DNA of 64,000 nt from JBJEXX01 sp051886215. Lineage in GTDB: Bacteria; Bacillota_I; Bacilli_A; RF39; UBA660. A model generated the notes under the pieces. It saw only the letters and a list, made by a program, of their open reading frames with translations. It was not told the DNA's origin and did no database searches. Location of the stretch: the NCBI GenBank assembly GCA_051886215.1, contig JBJEXX010000038.1, positions 1-64,000 on the forward strand, given 5' to 3'. Shown here piece by piece: positions 59,804-64,000 of the stretch. The translations under genes and the position numbers were made by a program. How positions within the stretch are numbered: the stretch's first letter is position 1; each line of letters begins with the position of its first letter.

Positions 59804-60760
59804 ATGAAAAAAGAAAAAAGAATTTTTAAAATATTAATAGTTTTACTATTGACGTTTTTTTTGACAGGTTGTACACATCCTTTAAAAACTAATAAAAATA
59901 AAGCTGTGACAAATCCAGAAACAGGACAAAGTTTAACTGCTAATATATTATGTAAACCAACAAATGAAAAAACATTGAAAATTTACGATAAATATAAAAA
60001 GAAATTAAAAGAAGAAGAAAATATAGAAATATCAAAATTGCCTGATTGTGATAATTATAGAGTTATGGCTAACGGATATGAAGGTTTATGGACATCATTT
60101 TTTGTTCAACCACTTGCTTGGTTAATTCTAAAAATAGGTACTTTAGTAAAATCTCATGGATTAGCTCTAATAATTACAAGTTTATTAATAAGACTTGTTG
60201 CATTTCCACTTACTAGAAAAATGGCAATGCAATCAGAATTATTAAAAGAAGCACAAAAAGATATGCAACGCATTGAAAAAAAATATGAAAATAAAACTGA
60301 TCAACAATCAATGATGAAAAAATCACAAGAAATGTCCATGGTATATCAAAAACATGGAATAAATCCAATGTCTAGTTGTTTAGCTTCATTTATTCAAATT
60401 CCATTATTCTTTGCTTTTTTTGAAGCTATAAATAGAGTACCAGCTATATTTGAAGAAAAATTTCTAACTTTACAATTAGGAACAACTCCAATAATAGGCT
60501 TACCAAAAGGAAATATTGCTTATTTAATATTAATCGTTTTAATTGGAATTACTACGTATTATTCATTTAAAATGAATTCACAAGATACTGCAGCAACAGC
60601 AAATATGAAAAATATGCCAGTAATGATGACTATTATGATTGTATTTATGGGATTATTTATGTCATCTGCATTAGGAATATATTGGGTAACTACTAATATA
60701 TTTACAATAGTTCAAAATCTATTAGTTAAAAGGAGTAAGTTAAAACATGGAAAAGTATAA
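59804..60760 (+). CDS. yidC: membrane insertase YidC (SpoIIIJ type), lipoprotein
   Basis: Inserts and folds membrane proteins. 318 residues: lipoprotein signal VLLLTFFLTGC with the modified Cys, then the Oxa1 core with HGLALIITSLLIRLVAFPLT (conserved cytoplasm-facing Arg), an amphipathic hairpin, QKHGINPMSSCLASFIQIPL and two or three more helices. The ATG at 59804 follows rnpA stop as TAATATG. Paired with jag as in most Bacillota; the Bacillus copy SpoIIIJ is needed for sporulation. Confidence 0.95.
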   Translation: MKKEKRIFKILIVLLLTFFLTGCTHPLKTNKNKAVTNPETGQSLTANILCKPTNEKTLKIYDKYKKKLKEEENIEISKLPDCDNYRVMANGYEGLWTSFFVQPLAWLILKIGTLVKSHGLALIITSLLIRLVAFPLTRKMAMQSELLKEAQKDMQRIEKKYENKTDQQSMMKKSQEMSMVYQKHGINPMSSCLASFIQIPLFFAFFEAINRVPAIFEEKFLTLQLGTTPIIGLPKGNIAYLILIVLIGITTYYSFKMNSQDTAATANMKNMPVMMTIMIVFMGLFMSSALGIYWVTTNIFTIVQNLLVKRSKLKHGKV

Positions 60761-61358
60761 ATTTACAGCAAAAACAAAAGAAGCCGCAATAGAAACAGCT
60801 TTGTATGAATTAAAAGAAGAAGATAAAAATATTATTTACACAACTAAAGAAGTAAAATCAGGATTATTTGGAAAAAAAATAGAAATAGAAGTAGTAAGAA
60901 AAAGTGACATTATAGAACTAATAAAAGAAACTCTAATTAATTTAACAAAAAAGATGGGAATAGATATAAATATTGAAATAAAACAAAGAGAAGAAAATCT
61001 AAATATTATAATTTTTTCTGAACAAAATTCATTATTAATAGGCAAGCAGGGTAAAAATCTTGAAGCGCTTAGTATAATATTGAAACAAATTATTAAAAAT
61101 GAAATAAGTGTTCCTTTTAAATTTAATTTAGATGTAGGAGAATATAAACTAAAAAGAGAAAAAGAATTAATTAGATTAGCAAAAAGATTAGGAAAAGAAG
61201 TTCAAAAAACAAAAGAACCAATAAAATTAGATTCAATGAATTCTTATGAAAGAAGAATAATACATAATGCTTTAAATAATTGGAATAATATTATGACAGA
61301 AAGTACAGGCGAAGAACCTAATAGATGTGTTGTAATTAAATACAAAGGAGATAAATAA
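60747..61358 (+). CDS. jag: RNA-binding protein Jag/KhpB
   Basis: 203 residues: N-terminal Jag domain (KYKFTAKTKEAAIETALYEL), a KH domain with LLIGKQGKNLEALSIILKQI, and C-terminal R3H domain ending ERRIIHNALNNWNNIMTEST then GEEPNRCVVIKY. Binds RNA with KhpA and influences cell division and elongation. Overlaps yidC by 14 bases. Confidence 0.95.
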   Translation: MEKYKFTAKTKEAAIETALYELKEEDKNIIYTTKEVKSGLFGKKIEIEVVRKSDIIELIKETLINLTKKMGIDINIEIKQREENLNIIIFSEQNSLLIGKQGKNLEALSIILKQIIKNEISVPFKFNLDVGEYKLKREKELIRLAKRLGKEVQKTKEPIKLDSMNSYERRIIHNALNNWNNIMTESTGEEPNRCVVIKYKGDK

Positions 61359-61369
61359 TCTCTTTTTTT
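61348..61369 (+). terminator. terminator after jag
   Basis: GAGAT ... ATCTC followed by TTTTTTT; overlaps the jag stop. Confidence 0.75.
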
Positions 61370-61375
61370 GTGTAA

Positions 61376-61397
61376 AATTATTTCCCGGGAAATAATT
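61376..61397. promoter_or_regulatory. Noc-binding-site (NBS) palindrome, copy 3
   Basis: Core ATTTCCCGGGAAAT at 61380-61393 with AATT flanks, between the jag terminator and the mnmE promoter. Confidence 0.88.
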
Positions 61398-61399
61398 TG

Positions 61400-61428
61400 T
61401 TGAAAAAATATAACTAATATATTATAAT
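61400..61428 (+). promoter_or_regulatory. promoter for mnmE-mnmG
   Basis: -35 TTGAAA (61400-61405), a 17-base spacer and -10 TATAAT (61423-61428). The Noc-type palindrome ends 2 bases before the -35, so occupancy could affect this promoter. Confidence 0.8.
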
Positions 61429-61454
61429 ACGATTATTGAAATGGAAGTGAGATA

Positions 61455-62810
61455 ATGACTGATACGATCGCTGCAATTGCAACATCATTAGGTGTAGGAG
61501 CAATATCTATAGTTAAAGTTAGTGGTCCAGAAGCTATAAATAAGGTAAACAAAATTTTTAAAGGAAAAAATTTAAACAAAGTAGAAAGTCACACAATAAA
61601 TTATGGACATATAATTCATAAAAAAGAAGTTATTGATGAGGTGCTAGTATCCGTAATGAAAGCTCCAAAAACTTATACTGGTGAGGATGTAGTAGAAATA
61701 AATTGTCATGGAGGAATAAGTGTAACTAAAAAAATATTAGAAATTGTTTTAGGAGAAGGAGTTAGACTAGCAGAACCAGGAGAGTTTACAAAAAGAGCTT
61801 TTTTAAATGGAAAAAAAGATTTAATTGAAGCAGAAGCAATAATGGATATGATAAATGCTAATAACGAAGAAGCTAGAAAAATTGCTATGAATCAATTAGA
61901 TGGAAAAACATCTCGTATGATAAAAAGTCTTCGCCAGGAACTATTAGAATTACTAGCATCTATAGAAGTAAATATAGATTATCCAGAATATTACGACATA
62001 GAAGAAATGAATAATCAAAAATTAAAAGAAAATATTAAAAATCTTGATAAAAAATTAAAAAATATATTAAAAGAATCAGAAAATGGAAAATTAATAAAAG
62101 ACGGTATACAGACAATTATTATTGGAAGACCAAATGTAGGAAAAAGTAGCTTGCTTAATAAATTATTAAAAGAAGAAAAAGCGATAGTTACAGATATTGA
62201 AGGAACAACCAGAGATACAGTAGAAGGCACTATTAATATCGATGGAATAACTTTAAATATTATTGATACTGCGGGTATTAGAAATACAGATGATATAATT
62301 GAACGTATAGGAGTAGAAAAGAGTCTTAATTTAATAGATCAAGCAGATCTAATAATTATGATGTTGAATAATAATGAAACTTTAACAGAAGAAGATAAAA
62401 AATTACTTAATATGATAAAAGAAAAAAAATCAATAATTGTTATTAATAAAAATGATTTAGAAAATAAATTAAAATTAGATAAAGATAAATATAATAATAT
62501 TATTTCCGTTAACACAATAGAAGATAATGGTATAAATCCTTTAATTAGTAAAATAAAAGAATTATTTAATTTAGATGAAATTAAAAGTAAAGATTACACA
62601 TGTTTAACAAATATGAGACAAATTTCTTTGATTAAAGAAACATTAGAATTATCTGAAAATATAAAACAAGCTTTAGAAAAAAATTTACCAATTGATTTAA
62701 TTGAAATAGATATTAAAGAAATTTGGAATAAATTAGGTGAAATAACTGGTGACTATTATGATGAAGAATTAATAAATCAATTATTTAGTCAATTTTGTTT
62801 AGGAAAATAA
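61455..62810 (+). CDS. mnmE: tRNA uridine-5-carboxymethylaminomethyl GTPase MnmE
   Basis: With MnmG modifies U34 of tRNAs reading NNA/NNG codons. 451 residues: N-terminal folate-binding domain (DTIAAIATSLGVGAISIVKV), helical domain, inserted G domain with GRPNVGKSSLLNK, DIEGTTRD and NKND, and the C-terminal FCLGK ending whose Cys is the family's conserved residue. Own promoter; mnmG follows. Confidence 0.98.
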   Translation: MTDTIAAIATSLGVGAISIVKVSGPEAINKVNKIFKGKNLNKVESHTINYGHIIHKKEVIDEVLVSVMKAPKTYTGEDVVEINCHGGISVTKKILEIVLGEGVRLAEPGEFTKRAFLNGKKDLIEAEAIMDMINANNEEARKIAMNQLDGKTSRMIKSLRQELLELLASIEVNIDYPEYYDIEEMNNQKLKENIKNLDKKLKNILKESENGKLIKDGIQTIIIGRPNVGKSSLLNKLLKEEKAIVTDIEGTTRDTVEGTINIDGITLNIIDTAGIRNTDDIIERIGVEKSLNLIDQADLIIMMLNNNETLTEEDKKLLNMIKEKKSIIVINKNDLENKLKLDKDKYNNIISVNTIEDNGINPLISKIKELFNLDEIKSKDYTCLTNMRQISLIKETLELSENIKQALEKNLPIDLIEIDIKEIWNKLGEITGDYYDEELINQLFSQFCLGK

Positions 62811-62814
62811 GAAA

Positions 62815-62836
62815 AATTATTTCCCGGGAAATAATT
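62815..62836. promoter_or_regulatory. Noc-binding-site (NBS) palindrome, copy 4
   Basis: Core ATTTCCCGGGAAAT at 62819-62832 with AATT flanks, in the mnmE-mnmG gap, four bases past the mnmE stop. Confidence 0.88.
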
Positions 62837-62860
62837 TAATAAAAAATGGAAGTGATAAAA

Positions 62861-64000
62861 ATGAAAAAATACGAAATTATAGTAGTGGGTGGAGGTCATG
62901 CTGGTTGCGAAGCAGCCTTAGCTTCTGCAAGAAAAAATCATAAAACTGCTCTTATCACAGGAAATATAAAAAATATTGCGGATATGCCATGCAATCCTTC
63001 AATAGGAGGTCCAGCAAAAGGGATAGTAGTTAGGGAAATAGATGCACTTGGTGGAGAAATGGCTAAAAATATAGATAAAAGTTTTTTACAAATAAAAATG
63101 TTAAATACAAAAAAAGGCCCCGCAGTACAAGCATTACGAGCTCAAGCAGATAAAATTACTTATCCACAAGAAATGTATAAGACCCTAAAAAAACAAAATA
63201 ATTTAGAAATAATAGAATCATTAGTAGAAGATTTAATAATTGAAGATAATAAAATAACAGGAGTGAGATTAGAAAATAAAGAAGAAATAGCAGCTCAGGC
63301 TGTAATTTTAACAACAGGAACTTATTTAAAGGCAGATGTTCTTGTAGGAGATCAAAGAACTAGAAGTGGTCCACATAATGAAAAGCCTTCAATGTTTTTA
63401 AGTGATAATTTAAAAAAGTTAGGATTTAATATCAAAAGATTAAAAACTGGTACACCACAAAGAATAGATAAAAATAGTATAGATTATAGTAAATTACAAA
63501 TAGAACCAGGAGGAGAAAAAACATATACTTTTTCATATGATAATACTCCAAACTATAATATTGAAGATCAAAAAGATTGCTATTTAGTTTATACTAATGA
63601 TAAAACTCATAAAATAATAAAAGAACATTTAAATGAATCAAGTATGTATGGTGGATATGTTGAGGGAGTAGGTCCAAGATATTGTCCTTCAATAGAAGAT
63701 AAAATAGTTAGATTTAGTGATAAAGAAAGACACCAATTGTTTTTAGAACCAGAAAGTTTATACTATGATGATATGTATTTACAAGGTTTTTCTACAAGTA
63801 TGCCACATTATGTACAAGAACAAATGGTTCATAGTTTAAAAGGTTTAGAACATGCTAAAATAACTAAATATGCATATGCAATAGAGTATGACGCAATTGA
63901 CTCTAAACAATTAAAGCCAAGTCTCGAAACGAAAATAATAGAAAACTTATATACTGCTGGACAAATTAATGGAACTAGTGGTTATGAAGAAGCCGCAGGT
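62861..64000 (+). CDS. mnmG: tRNA uridine-5-carboxymethylaminomethyl synthase MnmG (cut by window end)
   Basis: FAD enzyme partner of MnmE. 380 codons are visible: MKKYEIIVVGGGHAGCEAAL is the FAD dinucleotide fold, followed by DMPCNPSIGGPAKGIVVREI, RAQADKITYPQEMY, TGTYLKADVLVGD, GPRYCPSIEDKIVRF and YTAGQINGTSGYEEAAG. About 240 residues lie beyond the right edge. The ATG follows GGAAGTGAT. In Bacillus the next genes are rsmG, noc, parA and parB, fitting the parS and NBS sites here. Confidence 0.97.
   Translation, partial: MKKYEIIVVGGGHAGCEAALASARKNHKTALITGNIKNIADMPCNPSIGGPAKGIVVREIDALGGEMAKNIDKSFLQIKMLNTKKGPAVQALRAQADKITYPQEMYKTLKKQNNLEIIESLVEDLIIEDNKITGVRLENKEEIAAQAVILTTGTYLKADVLVGDQRTRSGPHNEKPSMFLSDNLKKLGFNIKRLKTGTPQRIDKNSIDYSKLQIEPGGEKTYTFSYDNTPNYNIEDQKDCYLVYTNDKTHKIIKEHLNESSMYGGYVEGVGPRYCPSIEDKIVRFSDKERHQLFLEPESLYYDDMYLQGFSTSMPHYVQEQMVHSLKGLEHAKITKYAYAIEYDAIDSKQLKPSLETKIIENLYTAGQINGTSGYEEAAG

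Noticed and set aside
59467..64000. CRISPR arrays, tRNA or rRNA genes anywhere in the window
   Set aside because: No direct-repeat/spacer arrays, no tRNA TTCRANNC-type arms with acceptor pairing and no rRNA-like segments were found on reading through.

Overview
The window is AT-rich DNA from the replication-origin region of a low-GC Bacillota chromosome. The origin lies at about 58.9-59.23 kb. Every gene to its left is on the minus strand and every gene to its right is on the plus strand, so all genes are transcribed away from the origin. Gene order from dnaA leftwards closely follows the classical Bacillus subtilis order (dnaA, dnaN, recF, gyrB, gyrA, dnaX, ybaB, recR, bofA, holB, ricT, yabB, rsmI, metG, tatD, yabE, ksgA, yabG, veg, spoVG, pth, mfd, spoVT, yabP, yabQ, divIC, tilS, ftsH, dusB, lysS, clpC, mrnC, rlmB, sigH, secE, nusG, rplKAJL, ybxB, rpoBC, rpsL). 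It is compressed into less than 60 kb, with many genes missing and a few local rearrangements.

Several features point to an uncultured Bacilli lineage near the Mollicutes: strong AT bias, a roughly 73-nt SRP RNA without an Alu domain, and the mollicute-type Asn in the rifampicin region of RpoB. Unlike most Mollicutes it uses TGA as a stop (ybxB, yabP and yabG end in TGA). It also keeps sporulation-associated genes (SigH-like sigma, SpoVG, YabG, YabP, YabQ, SpoVT, BofA, a YabE-like 3D protein). The lineage assignment is inference.

Layout: 0-13 kb, transcription and translation (rpsL, rpoC, rpoB, L7/L12, L10, L1, L11, nusG, secE) with recognisable leaders. 12.7-20.7 kb, a TasA/LamG surface protein and a kinase-like membrane protein next to sigH, then rlmB, mrnC, a YugP-type peptidase, ClpC and an ECF sigma with an unknown partner. 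20.7-30.1 kb, a transporter, lysS, dusB, ftsH, tilS, divIC, a 240-bp unexplained element, yabQ and yabP. 30.1-38.6 kb, spoVG-veg-yabG-ksgA, then a SipW/TasA-like secretion island where rnmV would be expected, then yabE, tatD, metG with a Met T-box, and spoVT. 38.9-49.9 kb, mfd, pth, rsmI, yabB, ricT, holB, bofA, recR, ybaB, dnaX, tadA and the SRP RNA. 49.98-58.9 kb, three parS sites, gyrA, gyrB, recF, a comK homologue, dnaN and dnaA. Right of the origin: rpmH, rnpA, yidC, jag, mnmE and partial mnmG.

Chromosome-organisation signals are dense: three parS sites (ParB) and four ATTTCCCGGGAAAT sites matching the Noc nucleoid-occlusion site. I see no tRNA or rRNA genes, insertion sequences with transposases, or CRISPR arrays. 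The least explained parts are the 240-bp element between yabQ and divIC, the two SipW-substrate loci with their membrane partners, the FtsH C-terminal Rho_N/SAP-like extension, and the placement of comK inside the dnaN-recF operon.
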